Positions 8,805-17,037 are shown, counted from the stretch's first letter. The stretch: DNA of 64,000 bases from Acidimicrobiaceae bacterium (GCA_002722565.1 PBMG01000010.1:23538-87537); one strand, 5' to 3'. Program-made: numbers and translations. Notes: generated by a model not told the origin, from the sequence alone.

Positions 8805-9326
8805 GTGAAAGGAAAGTGGGCAGAAGGCATTGAGCCCAGAAACTTCGTCTGGGTTATCAAAGACTCTCTCGCAATATGCGAGCGCCCTGGCGGCTATGGC
8901 GAACACCATCGCCGTGTCCGTCGACAAGAAGAGATTATTTGGGTTCGTCAACAACATTTTGATGTTCTGTATTCGCTGATCTCGGGGTCACACAATCTCC
9001 ACAACTACGAAGAACTTGGAATGCCCTTCCGGCATCGCCCTTGGCCAGCTCATGACCAACTGGCCCAATACATGGAAGTGTTGTTCACGGAAATCCAAAG
9101 TGCCATGAACGCTGGGCTGCAGGTTCTTGTCCATAAAGAAGAAGTGGGAGAGCGCCTTTGTGGCCTAATGGCTGCATATCTCCTATGGACCGGGATGGTC
9201 CCAACTGGGCCGCAGGTAACCGCTATAGCCGAACGGATCTTTCAACAACGATTAGGTCCACATGGACGAGAGCTTGTAGAGATAGCTGTAGAAATGGAGC
9301 ATCAATCAGAGGACCCTGAAGAGTGA
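8805..9326 (+). CDS. dual-specificity-phosphatase-like protein lacking the catalytic cysteine
   Basis: A 173-residue protein. Its layout follows the dual-specificity or tyrosine phosphatase fold: FVWVIKDSLAICERPG at the front (the WVIPGxLAxSxRPG block), then FDVLYSLISG, then VLVHKEEVGERLCGLMAAYLL. The last aligns with the signature VLVHCxxGxxRxGxxAAAYLL, giving H110-K111-X5-R117 in place of HCX5R. The nucleophilic cysteine is thus replaced by lysine and no convincing general-acid aspartate is seen, so it should be catalytically dead and may bind a phosphate or phosphopeptide. It is coupled to folB by a GTGA overlap, which places it in the hpt-folB-folK unit. The fold is inferred by eye; the role is unknown. 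Confidence 0.75.
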   Translation: MKGKWAEGIEPRNFVWVIKDSLAICERPGGYGEHHRRVRRQEEIIWVRQQHFDVLYSLISGSHNLHNYEELGMPFRHRPWPAHDQLAQYMEVLFTEIQSAMNAGLQVLVHKEEVGERLCGLMAAYLLWTGMVPTGPQVTAIAERIFQQRLGPHGRELVEIAVEMEHQSEDPEE

Positions 9327-9700
9327 AGCAACAATTCGATGGTGACTGCATTCAGCTGCGCGGACTTCGTGTCGTTTGCATAGTCGGCGTGCTTCCCGAA
9401 GAACGTGAACGACCTCAACCACTAGAGATCGATATTGACATTTACAGCGACTTATCAGCAGCAGGCCACTCAGACGATCTTAAGGACACCATCGATTATG
9501 GTGCGGCGGCTCAATCGGTAGCTGAGACTTGTTTGTCTTCACAAGTTCAGTTGCTAGAGCATTTGGCTCAACTAATCGCTGATGATCTACTCAAGCCAGT
9601 CCAGGTAACAGCTGTGGATGTAACTATCAAAAAACTACGACCACCGATTCCTCTAGATATCAACTTTACAGCGGTTCAAGTGGTGCGCCGGCGTCAATGA
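9323..9700 (+). CDS. folB: dihydroneopterin aldolase
   Basis: Converts 7,8-dihydroneopterin to 6-hydroxymethyl-dihydropterin and glycolaldehyde in folate synthesis. The 125 residues match the family length. IQLRGLRVVCIVGVLPEERERPQ is the N-terminal signature in which the glutamate binds the pterin, followed by IDYGAAAQSV and LLEHLAQLIADDLL. KKLRPPIPLDINFTAVQVVR ends the fold. It starts with GTG overlapping the preceding stop and ends in an ATGA overlap with folK, so the genes are co-translated. Confidence 0.93.
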   Translation: MKQQFDGDCIQLRGLRVVCIVGVLPEERERPQPLEIDIDIYSDLSAAGHSDDLKDTIDYGAAAQSVAETCLSSQVQLLEHLAQLIADDLLKPVQVTAVDVTIKKLRPPIPLDINFTAVQVVRRRQ

Positions 9701-10194
9701 ACGAGCGCGCTGCGAGTAAACCCGTAAGAGCATTTCTAGGGTTAGGTTCCAACATGGGTGACCGGCACGATTTGCTCGCAACAGCAGTTAATAGATTGCC
9801 TGGAGTCCATGCAGTATCGGGCTTGTATGAAACGGCTCCGGTTGGAGGCCCAACACAGGACTCCTATTTCAATCTTGTAGCTGAAATTCATACCCACCTA
9901 AGCCCATACGAGTTGCTTCACACGTGCCAAGATCTCGAACAATTGGCAGGGCGTGTCCGGCTGGAACGATGGGGGCCCCGAACTCTGGATATAGACGTCT
10001 TGCTGTACGGTGAACTTCAATTAGGAGACCCTGATCTAACTATTCCGCATCCCCGAATGTATGAGAGGGCCTTTGTACTCAACCCCTTGGCTGAACTTGC
10101 TCCGGAGTTACTTCCACACGACTGGCAATCAGCGGTCGCCGAACAATCAATACAACGGCTTGGAGATTGGTCCCTCTTTAGCTCCCCGCAGTAG
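9697..10194 (+). CDS. folK: 6-hydroxymethyl-7,8-dihydropterin pyrophosphokinase
   Basis: Transfers pyrophosphate from ATP to 6-hydroxymethyl-dihydropterin. The 165 residues begin with AFLGLGSNMGDRHDLL. The middle has SGLYETAPVGGPTQDSYFNLV, and the metal-binding motif is RWGPRTLDIDVLLYGE with both aspartates present. IPHPRMYERAFVLNPLAELAPEL is the usual C-terminal part. It follows folB by ATGA overlap. folP is found elsewhere in the window (15028) on the other strand, so the folate genes are split. Confidence 0.95.
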   Translation: MNERAASKPVRAFLGLGSNMGDRHDLLATAVNRLPGVHAVSGLYETAPVGGPTQDSYFNLVAEIHTHLSPYELLHTCQDLEQLAGRVRLERWGPRTLDIDVLLYGELQLGDPDLTIPHPRMYERAFVLNPLAELAPELLPHDWQSAVAEQSIQRLGDWSLFSSPQ

Positions 10195-10221
10195 GGTCGA
10201 ACGCTCAAAAATCTTCAGAAA

Positions 10222-10261
10222 AGAATGAGTTCGTCAAGGGCATGAGATGCCAAACTCTTCT
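10222..10261 (+). terminator. hairpin between folK and lysS, possible terminator
   Basis: AGAA-T-GAGTT pairs with AACTCTTCT and encloses an inner GGCAT-GAG-ATGCC hairpin. A T-rich tract (TTTTTATTTCTTT) begins eight bases later, at 10269. The gap before the T tract is longer than in a classical intrinsic terminator, so this may be a terminator or merely a structured leader of lysS. Confidence 0.35.
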
Positions 10262-10382
10262 ATCTGACCTTTTTATTTCTTTGTTGATCGCACCGCGAGA
10301 GCGATTCATGAAGCACCATAAAGCTTGAATGCTGCTCGATATTTAGAGCTATGCGGGACCAACCTAAGTTCGTTGAGGAGAC

Positions 10383-11789
10383 ATGGCAGAAATTCCTTAT
10401 CAATTCGACCCCGACACCAGAGTCGAAGCTCTGATAGCGAAACATGCGGACCTTGCCGAAGGTCAGGAAACCGAAGATGTCGTAACTATCGCAGGACGAC
10501 TCATGTTGAGACGCGTCCAAGGGAAACTGGCCTTTGGCACCCTCGATGACAGCTCGGGTCGGATTCAGCTGTTCGCACCCGCTAAAAGCACACCTGATTT
10601 CGAAGGTTTCTGCGACCTGAATCTGGGGGACTGGGTGGGAGTAACGGGTGTAGTAATGACCACTCGTCGAGGGGAATTAAGTGTCCGAGTAGATTCTTGG
10701 ACACGCTTAGCTGAGGCTCGCCGATCCTTTCCTGATAAATGGCACGGAATCAGCGACACGGACACACGGTATCGACAGCGGTATGTAGATCTATGGGTAA
10801 CTCCAGAAGCCCGACGAGCGTTCCAAATCAGAAGCCGAATGATTTCGTTGACTCGATCCTTTTTGGAGGAGCGAGGGGCGATGGAAGTCGAAACCCCCAT
10901 TTTCCATCCGATACCAGGCGGCGCCAACGCTCGACCATTTACCACGCACCACAATGCGTTAGATCTAGATCTATACCTCAGGATTGCACCCGAGTTGTAT
11001 CTCAAACGGCTCACGGTTGCCGGGTTCGACAAAGTTTTTGAGATTGGGCGTGTCTTTCGAAATGAAGGAGTATCAACTCGTCACAATCCGGAGTTCACCA
11101 TGCTGGAACTCTACGAGGCCTATGCCGATTATCAAGACATTATGCGCCTCGTCGAAGAGCTAGTTGAGTACTTAGCAATCGAACTCACAGGCTCAACCGT
11201 TCTTAACGTCGGAGACAGAGAGCTCGATGTTGCTACACCATGGCGACGTGCCACCATGACAGAGCTAATTGAGGAATCCATTGGAGTTGCAGTCACATTG
11301 GATACACCACTTGAGGAACTCCGAGAAATTGCCTCACAGAACGAAGTCCCGATCAAAGAAAGTTACGGACCGGGAAAACTGATTCTGGAAATATACGAAA
11401 AAACGACCGAGAGTTCTTTGTGGGGTCCGGTCTATGTGACGGACTATCCAGTTGAAGTATCGCCTTTGGCACGAGAGCACCGATCCAACCCTGGAATGAC
11501 CGAACGGTTCGAAGCGATCGTGGCCGGGCGAGAACTTTGCAACGGTTTCAGTGAACTTGTAGACCCTGAACAACAAAGAATCCGATTTGAGGAGCAGGCG
11601 GCACAAAACGCAGACGGGGATGACGAAGCAATGCTTGTGGATGAGGACTACCTTCGCGCTCTTGAGTACGGCTTGCCACCCACAGGAGGAGTAGGCATTG
11701 GCATGGATCGTCTAGCGATGCTGCTTACAGGTGCGACGAGCATCAGAGACGTTGTGCTTTTCCCGACTTTACGACCTGAGCAATCATAG
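10383..11789 (+). CDS. lysS: lysyl-tRNA synthetase, class II
   Basis: Charges tRNA-Lys. The 468 residues hold an N-terminal OB-fold anticodon-binding domain, about residues 35-135 (VTIAGRLMLRRVQGKLAFGTL), and the class II catalytic domain. Motif 2 is FRNEGVSTRHNPEFTMLELY and motif 3 is PPTGGVGIGMDRLAMLLTG; ATTEELVE-type substrate residues are replaced by NGFSELVDPEQQ, the normal LysS block. An AGGAG ribosome binding site sits just before the ATG at 10383. It is separated from folK by 188 bases that contain a hairpin. Confidence 0.96.
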   Translation: MAEIPYQFDPDTRVEALIAKHADLAEGQETEDVVTIAGRLMLRRVQGKLAFGTLDDSSGRIQLFAPAKSTPDFEGFCDLNLGDWVGVTGVVMTTRRGELSVRVDSWTRLAEARRSFPDKWHGISDTDTRYRQRYVDLWVTPEARRAFQIRSRMISLTRSFLEERGAMEVETPIFHPIPGGANARPFTTHHNALDLDLYLRIAPELYLKRLTVAGFDKVFEIGRVFRNEGVSTRHNPEFTMLELYEAYADYQDIMRLVEELVEYLAIELTGSTVLNVGDRELDVATPWRRATMTELIEESIGVAVTLDTPLEELREIASQNEVPIKESYGPGKLILEIYEKTTESSLWGPVYVTDYPVEVSPLAREHRSNPGMTERFEAIVAGRELCNGFSELVDPEQQRIRFEEQAAQNADGDDEAMLVDEDYLRALEYGLPPTGGVGIGMDRLAMLLTGATSIRDVVLFPTLRPEQS

Positions 11790-11813
11790 GTACGAAACTT
11801 CTCGTAGTTAACG

Positions 11814-12473
11814 TTAGGGAGTTGGCTGAGAACCCTCTGGTTGGTCCTCACGTTGTATGAATAAGCCTTCGGCTTCCATAAAACGACCCTCAGGTCCATC
11901 TCCCGAACCCATCAAGGTGATCTTTCGACCTTCAGTGTTGTGCACCCAAGCAGTAAAGGTCACTGGAACCCCTAAAGGGGCGGGACCTCTGTAGTCCACT
12001 TTTAAATAAGCCGTGTAAGCCTGACGTCCCCGCATCCGATTCAAAGCGCCCATCACCTCATCAATCACAAGGGCTTGAACCCCGCCATGGACTCGCTCTG
12101 GAGGGCCGGCGAACATAGGGTCAATAGTTCCGCTGCAGATGACTTTTTCATCGGATTCCTTAACGAATGAAAGCCCAATCGACGCTGGGTGCAAATTTCC
12201 TCCTGCAATGGAGAACGGATCGAATTCGATTTCTTCTCCCGGTTGAAGGTCGAGAGGCGTGTGCTGACCTGCGTAAATAGCAGCCAAATGAGGACGAGTC
12301 AGCATGTCGTCCAACTTGTTTCTTTCAGCACCAGATTCGAAACGCGCTGCTAGAGATTCAACAGCCTCAGCAATTTCCTCCAAAGCGTCATCGGGTAGCC
12401 GACGTCCCGAAACAGCTCGATTTAGACGGCGTGTCGCCTCGGCGGTTTTGGCTAATGCATCCCAGGTACTCAT
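11814..12473 (-). CDS. hotdog-fold thioesterase (PaaI/4HBT type)
   Basis: A 219-residue protein whose second half is a hotdog domain. RVHGGVQALVIDEVMGAL is the PaaI-type signature in which the HGG and Asp/Glu position the acyl-CoA thioester, followed by AYTAYLKVDYRGPAPLG, the central strand. The N-terminal about 90 residues are helical and not recognised. It probably hydrolyses an acyl-CoA. It is divergent from the acyl-CoA dehydrogenase at 12538, 64 bases away, which fits joint control of acyl-CoA metabolism. A TAGCGT box lies seven bases before the ATG. Confidence 0.85.
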   Translation of the reverse strand: MSTWDALAKTAEATRRLNRAVSGRRLPDDALEEIAEAVESLAARFESGAERNKLDDMLTRPHLAAIYAGQHTPLDLQPGEEIEFDPFSIAGGNLHPASIGLSFVKESDEKVICSGTIDPMFAGPPERVHGGVQALVIDEVMGALNRMRGRQAYTAYLKVDYRGPAPLGVPVTFTAWVHNTEGRKITLMGSGDGPEGRFMEAEGLFIQREDQPEGSQPTP

Positions 12474-12480
12474 TCCCCGA

Positions 12481-12486
12481 ACGCTA
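12481..12486 (-). promoter_or_regulatory. putative -10 element of a leaderless promoter
   Basis: On the minus strand TAGCGT ends seven bases before the ATG of the thioesterase gene at 12473. It is one of a divergent pair with 12526-12531. Confidence 0.45.
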
Positions 12487-12525
12487 CCGCGCTAATCGGC
12501 CTCGCAGACGGGTACCTTCACGCAG

Positions 12526-12531
12526 TACGGT
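12526..12531 (+). promoter_or_regulatory. putative -10 element of a leaderless promoter
   Basis: TACGGT ends six bases before the ATG of the acyl-CoA dehydrogenase at 12538. No ribosome binding site separates the two, which favours a leaderless transcript. Confidence 0.45.
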
Positions 12532-12537
12532 CAAAGC

Positions 12538-13689
12538 ATGCGCCGCACTATTTTCGACGAAGAACACGACATGTTCCGGGAATCAGTTCGATCTTTCATT
12601 GACAAAGAGATCGCTCCCAACCACGAAAAGTGGGAACAGAACGGAAAAGTAGACAAAGAGATGTTCCAAAAAGCCGGCTCGAACGGCTTCCTTGGAATGG
12701 CAATACCGGAAGAGTATGGAGGAGGCGGAGTAGAAGATTTCCGCTATAACTCCATCATCAACGAAGAAGTCCAACTCGCTGGTGTTGTTGGATCTGGCAT
12801 GTGTATCACGTTGCACAATGACGTTTGCCTGCCCTACTTCATCAACTACTGCAACGAAGAACAAGCTGAACGGTGGATGCCCGGTCTTGTCAGCGGAAAC
12901 CTGATGAGCGCGATTGCCATGACTGAGCCAGCAATCGGATCTGACCTTGCGTCAATGGGCACGAGTGCGAGACCAGAAGGAAATGGCTATGTCGTAAACG
13001 GATCAAAAACATTCATCACCAACGGCATTAACAGCGACCTGATCATCACAGCGGTGAAAACAGATCCGTCAGAAAAACATAAAGGAATGTCGCTCCTGGT
13101 CGTAGAGGACGGAATGGAAGGTTTCGAACGGGGACGAAACCTCGACAAGCTCGGCATGAAAAGCCAAGACACAGCTGAATTATTTTTCAACGATCTCTAC
13201 ATTCCAGAAGAGAATGTTTTAGGTGGTGAAGGTTCAGGATTTTTGAACTTGGTAAACAATCTGCCCCAAGAGCGTCTATCGATTGCAATAACAGGTACTG
13301 CCTCTGCGCAAGCTGCTTTCAATTGGACTGTGGACTACGTCACTGAACGCGAAGCATTCGGTCAAAAAATTTCAGCCTTTCAGAACACGCGATTTGAGTT
13401 GGCCGAAATGAAAACAGAATTGGATCTTGCATGGGTGTTCATCGATCGGCAGATCCAAGCCTTGAACGACGGTGAACTCACAGCTGAAGATGCTGCAGAA
13501 GCAAAGTGGTGGTGTACCGAAATGCAACTGCGAACTATCACCCGATGCCTGCAACTGTTTGGTGGATATGGATTCATGAACGAGTACCCGATAGCCAGGG
13601 CTTATGCAGATGCCAGAGTGCAAACGATTTATGGCGGTACGACCGAAATCATGAAAGAGATTATTGGCCGACAAATCACGGGTCGATAG
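12538..13689 (+). CDS. acyl-CoA dehydrogenase
   Basis: FAD-dependent alpha,beta-dehydrogenation of acyl-CoA, the first step of beta-oxidation. The 383 residues match short/medium- or branched-chain members. Visible blocks are AIAMTEPAIGSDLASMGTSA (substrate and FAD contact), LDKLGMKSQDTAELFF, and LQLFGGYGFMNEYPIARAYA. YGGTTEIMKEIIGRQI near the C-terminus carries the catalytic glutamate of the GTTEI motif. It precedes a 3-hydroxyacyl-CoA dehydrogenase by 51 bases, and the two likely act in one degradation route. The substrate chain length cannot be told. Confidence 0.93.
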   Translation: MRRTIFDEEHDMFRESVRSFIDKEIAPNHEKWEQNGKVDKEMFQKAGSNGFLGMAIPEEYGGGGVEDFRYNSIINEEVQLAGVVGSGMCITLHNDVCLPYFINYCNEEQAERWMPGLVSGNLMSAIAMTEPAIGSDLASMGTSARPEGNGYVVNGSKTFITNGINSDLIITAVKTDPSEKHKGMSLLVVEDGMEGFERGRNLDKLGMKSQDTAELFFNDLYIPEENVLGGEGSGFLNLVNNLPQERLSIAITGTASAQAAFNWTVDYVTEREAFGQKISAFQNTRFELAEMKTELDLAWVFIDRQIQALNDGELTAEDAAEAKWWCTEMQLRTITRCLQLFGGYGFMNEYPIARAYADARVQTIYGGTTEIMKEIIGRQITGR

Positions 13690-13740
13690 ATAACGGGATT
13701 TGTGGTTCAAATAGACGCAGCGAATATTTAATAGGAGTAG

Positions 13741-15039
13741 ATGATGGTTCGATCAATTGAATCCGTCGCGGTAATTGGTGCAGGAACAATGGGCGCCGGG
13801 ATTGCTGCCGCGAGTGCGGCTGCCGGATGCCGGGTACTGATCCTCGATATGAACGCAGATACTGTTGAAGCAGCGCTTCAACAGGTGGACGAAGGAGACC
13901 GCTACCTAGTCACCACCGGCTTGGTTGACGCTGATCTAGACGAAGTCAGTGGCTATGACTGGGTATGTGAGGCGATTGTAGAAGATCTCTCTGTAAAGCG
14001 AGATTTGTTCAGCCGCTTAGAGAAGATCCGAAAAGACGGGTCAGTTATTTCCTCAAATACTTCAGGAATACCGCTGCGTCAGATCTCCGAAGATATGCCG
14101 CCACGGTTTCGTTCTGATGTCGCCATCACTCACTTTTTTAATCCAGTCAAAGTAATGCGGTTATTCGAGCTGGTACCCGGAGAAGACACAGACCAAGAAG
14201 TGATATCAGCGTTTGCGGAATTTGGTTCTAGTCGGCTCGGAAAGGGAGTCGTCCATGCTAAAGACACGGTGAACTTTATTGGTAACCGGATTGGCTGTTT
14301 CTTCATGCTTTCTGGGTTACACCTAGCAAAACCATTCCTAGCTGATGGCATGAGTCAAGAAACCATAGATGGAGTGTTAGGGGCACCTGTAGGGCTTCCC
14401 CCTACAGGCCTGTACGGCCTTATTGACCTGATCGGCCTAGATGTAATGGAACTTGTTGGTAAGAACCTTGCAGCCAATTTGCCTGACGCCGACGTAGGTC
14501 ACGAATTCACAAGTTTTCCAGCCACCGAACAACAGATGCACGATCTTGGCCAGCTAGGGCGCAAAGCCGGCGGGGGCTTCTACCGACAAAGCAAGACTCC
14601 TGAGGGGGAACGCCTAAAGGAGAGTTTTGATCTCTCGACCGAAGAATGGCGTGAGGCTCAAGCACCCAACTTAGAGGGCATACCAGTCGAACTTGGAGAA
14701 GTTGTCTTCCACGATTCCGCAGAGGGAGAGCTTGCTTGGAAAATCTTCGGAGGGACTCTGAAATATGCTGCCTCCTTAGTGCCCGAGATCGCTGACGATG
14801 TATTGAATATTGACAACGCCATTCGATGGGGCTTCAACTGGGTTCATGGTCCATTCGAAATGTTGGACCACCTAGGTGCTGGACGCGTAATTGATCGGAT
14901 CCGGGCTGAAGAGTCTGAGCTTCCGATGATGCTGCAGGTTCTTGATCAGGCAGGAGTCGAGTCTTTCTACCGCAATCAGGGAAGTGAATATTTGGGCACT
15001 GATGGTGAATATCACCCGGTCGAGAGTTCAGTCGACTGA
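13741..15039 (+). CDS. 3-hydroxyacyl-CoA dehydrogenase, FadN-like but without the enoyl-CoA hydratase domain
   Basis: NAD-dependent oxidation of 3-hydroxyacyl-CoA. The Rossmann motif is AVIGAGTMGAGIAAASAAAG at the N-terminus. SSNTSGIPLRQISEDMP and THFFNPVKVMRLFELVPG are the usual following blocks, and the first C-terminal domain ends near residue 290. A second 3HCDH domain follows (IDNAIRWGFNWVHGPFEMLD). The protein stops at TDGEYHPVESSVD, the place where FadN-type proteins of about 790 residues continue into a crotonase domain. Length is 432. A strong AGGAG lies four bases before the ATG pair. The 3' end overlaps folP on the other strand by 12 bases. Confidence 0.9.
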   Translation: MMVRSIESVAVIGAGTMGAGIAAASAAAGCRVLILDMNADTVEAALQQVDEGDRYLVTTGLVDADLDEVSGYDWVCEAIVEDLSVKRDLFSRLEKIRKDGSVISSNTSGIPLRQISEDMPPRFRSDVAITHFFNPVKVMRLFELVPGEDTDQEVISAFAEFGSSRLGKGVVHAKDTVNFIGNRIGCFFMLSGLHLAKPFLADGMSQETIDGVLGAPVGLPPTGLYGLIDLIGLDVMELVGKNLAANLPDADVGHEFTSFPATEQQMHDLGQLGRKAGGGFYRQSKTPEGERLKESFDLSTEEWREAQAPNLEGIPVELGEVVFHDSAEGELAWKIFGGTLKYAASLVPEIADDVLNIDNAIRWGFNWVHGPFEMLDHLGAGRVIDRIRAEESELPMMLQVLDQAGVESFYRNQGSEYLGTDGEYHPVESSVD

Positions 15040-15891
15040 TCTGTCTTGTCGCACCACAGCGTCCGACATATCGACGACGTCACGCATCTCAGCGCCATCA
15101 TGAATCCGCACAACGTCTATACCTGCACAAATTGCTTGGGTGACTGTCGCAGCAGTCCCAAAGAGCCGTTCATCAACGTTTGATCCGAGGACTGTCCCAA
15201 TAGAAGACTTCCGCGAAGTACCTATGAGCAGGGGAAAATTGAGAGAATCCAATTCCGGAAGACGACGCAGGATCTCCAAATTCTCTGCAACCGACCAACC
15301 AAACCCAAACCCGGGATCCAAAATTAATTTTGCTGCATCGATACCCGCAGCTTCAGCAATCAACAAGGACCCTGACAGCCCATTCGTGATGTCGTCAATG
15401 ACGTCATGATGTTCCAGTCCGCGTTGATTATGCATCAGCACTGCTCCAACGCCTCTGTCTGCAACTAATGATGAAAGATCGGGATCCAATCGGAACCCCG
15501 AAATGTCATTAACAATGGTTGCCCCAGCATCTAAGGCAGCTTCTGCGACTTCTGCCCGAGTTGTATCTACAGAAATGGGTACCTTAACTTCAGCATTGAC
15601 GACTTCGATAACTCGTATGACCCGCTCCTTCTCAATAGAAACCGGAGTCGGATCTGCACCGGGTCTCGAGGAAGCCCCTCCTATATCGATTACGTCTACC
15701 CCGCAGGCTTCGAATTTTTTAGCTAACGAGACCGCTTTTTGGAGTTCGCCGGCAACACCATCACCTGAAAATGAGTCCTGAGTTGCATTTACGATACCCA
15801 TCACATAAGTACGACGACCCCAGTCCCATGTAGTGCCTCGGCCTGCATCGAATCTGGTTGCTTGGTAGCTGCGGTTAATTGGCCACACCAC
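15028..15891 (-). CDS. folP: dihydropteroate synthase
   Basis: Joins 6-hydroxymethyl-dihydropterin pyrophosphate to p-aminobenzoate. The 287 residues contain VMGIVNATQDSFSGDGV, the first signature (canonical NVTPDSFSDGG, here with modest changes), GVDVIDIGGASSRPGAD, the second signature, and LILDPGFGFGWS. The sulfonamide-binding loop regions look complete. GTG codons at 15891 and 15888 are both possible starts; the latter has GGAG at better spacing. It is convergent with the dehydrogenase gene and lies 17 bases after the polyprenyl synthase gene, away from folB/folK. Confidence 0.94.
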   Translation of the reverse strand: MVWPINRSYQATRFDAGRGTTWDWGRRTYVMGIVNATQDSFSGDGVAGELQKAVSLAKKFEACGVDVIDIGGASSRPGADPTPVSIEKERVIRVIEVVNAEVKVPISVDTTRAEVAEAALDAGATIVNDISGFRLDPDLSSLVADRGVGAVLMHNQRGLEHHDVIDDITNGLSGSLLIAEAAGIDAAKLILDPGFGFGWSVAENLEILRRLPELDSLNFPLLIGTSRKSSIGTVLGSNVDERLFGTAATVTQAICAGIDVVRIHDGAEMRDVVDMSDAVVRQDRSVD

Positions 15892-15908
15892 AAACTCCGA
15901 AAATCTTC

Positions 15909-16895
15909 TTAACGCTCTAAGGCTGATAAGAGATTGGTAGCTGCATCTCGCATACCCCGCACAGCAGGCGTATCGGGCAATGCAACAAGAGCAGACAAAG
16001 CCTTGTCCACATACATTTGAGCCGTGGCTATCGAGCTAGCTATCTCAGGACCTTCAATAACAGCAGCCCGTGCTTGATCCCTAACTTCTTCGTCTAATTG
16101 TTGTCCCAAAAGCTCTGCAATTGGATCGCCAGATGCAATCATCCTAATTACTGGCAGCGTGTACACGCCTTCTTTGAGATCATTCCCAGAGGGCTTACCC
16201 AGTTCCTCATCGGTTGCTATCAGATCGAGGATGTCATCGACTACTTGGAAGGCCATCCCATAAGCGTGACCAAACTCAGTGAGTTGATCGACAACGGCAC
16301 GTTCAGCGCCGCCAACAATCCCGCCAATGCGACATGAAGTCGCGTACAGCTCTGCTGTTTTGCCAGAAATAGCCTGAAGATATTGTTCTTCGTTCCTATT
16401 GATGTCGTAGATCAATTGGAGTTCACGGACTTGCCCTTCGCAGAGATGACCAATAGTCGCCGCCAGCAATTCAGCTACTTCTGTTCCCAACGACGCAGCT
16501 AATTCAGATGCTTTAGCCAAAAGAAAATCGCCAGCGAGAATTGCCGTGAGGTTTCCCCAACGATGGTTCACAGCCTCAATACCGCGACGCGTCTCGGCTT
16601 CATCCATCACATCGTCGTGGTACAGCGAACCCAGATGGACGAGTTCAACAGCCACCCCACCGCGGACCATTTCGTCGGTGAGCCTTTCAGACTGATCGCC
16701 TTTAGGGTCTAAACAAAGTGCAGCAGCGATCACAAAAGCTGGCCGTAAACGCTTGCCACCAGCAGGAATTAAATGAGATGCAACCTCAGTTAAGAAATCA
16801 TCTTCGGTGGTGGCAGCCGCTCTCAGGGCTGACTCCACGCTCTGTAAATCCGCGTTGGGATCGACCCGATGCTGCAGAGGAGTAAGAGAAACCAC
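15909..16895 (-). CDS. long-chain polyprenyl diphosphate synthase
   Basis: Trans-prenyltransferase of 328 residues that extends isoprenyl diphosphates, probably for the menaquinone side chain. The first aspartate-rich motif is LYHDDVMDEAETRRG, about residue 92, and the second is VVDDILDLIATDEELGKPSGNDLKEG. GGKRLRPAFVIAAA near residue 50 binds isopentenyl diphosphate. The residues before the first motif (HLGSLY) lack a bulky stop residue at the position typical of short-chain enzymes, which fits a long product. A TAGCTT box six bases before the GTG suggests a leaderless message; folP follows in the same direction. Confidence 0.92.
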   Translation of the reverse strand: MVSLTPLQHRVDPNADLQSVESALRAAATTEDDFLTEVASHLIPAGGKRLRPAFVIAAALCLDPKGDQSERLTDEMVRGGVAVELVHLGSLYHDDVMDEAETRRGIEAVNHRWGNLTAILAGDFLLAKASELAASLGTEVAELLAATIGHLCEGQVRELQLIYDINRNEEQYLQAISGKTAELYATSCRIGGIVGGAERAVVDQLTEFGHAYGMAFQVVDDILDLIATDEELGKPSGNDLKEGVYTLPVIRMIASGDPIAELLGQQLDEEVRDQARAAVIEGPEIASSIATAQMYVDKALSALVALPDTPAVRGMRDAATNLLSALER

Positions 16896-16901
16896 AATGC
16901 A

Positions 16902-16907
16902 AAGCTA
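16902..16907 (-). promoter_or_regulatory. putative -10 element of a leaderless promoter
   Basis: On the minus strand TAGCTT ends six bases before the GTG of the polyprenyl synthase gene at 16895. Confidence 0.45.
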
Positions 16908-17021
16908 ACTGGAAAGCGAAAGGACACCTCGATCTAGCCTGAAACCTTCGTTTTGTTGGCCATAATTATGAATTAATTGGGGTTTGACCGGAATCTGCTG
17001 TGAGACAAGACCCTTCGCCCG

Positions 17022-17037
17022 GTTACACTCCTGTAAC
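17022..17037 (+). promoter_or_regulatory. inverted repeat upstream of clpC, candidate operator
   Basis: GTTACA-CTCC-TGTAAC is a perfect six-base inverted repeat with a four-base spacer, 40 bases before the clpC start. It does not match the ClgR, CtsR or HspR sites that I know. It could be an operator for a stress regulator or chance. Confidence 0.3.

Noticed and set aside
10195..10382. T-box or lysine riboswitch before lysS
   Set aside because: No T-box consensus, specifier loop or lysine riboswitch core could be recognised in the 188 bases.
10565..11032. 155-codon open frame on the minus strand
   Set aside because: Shadow of lysS; the sense strand holds class II synthetase motifs.
15040..15891. 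Frameshifted crotonase remainder after the FadN-like dehydrogenase
   Set aside because: The downstream DNA is fully occupied by folP on the other strand, and no hydratase motifs are seen in any plus-strand frame.
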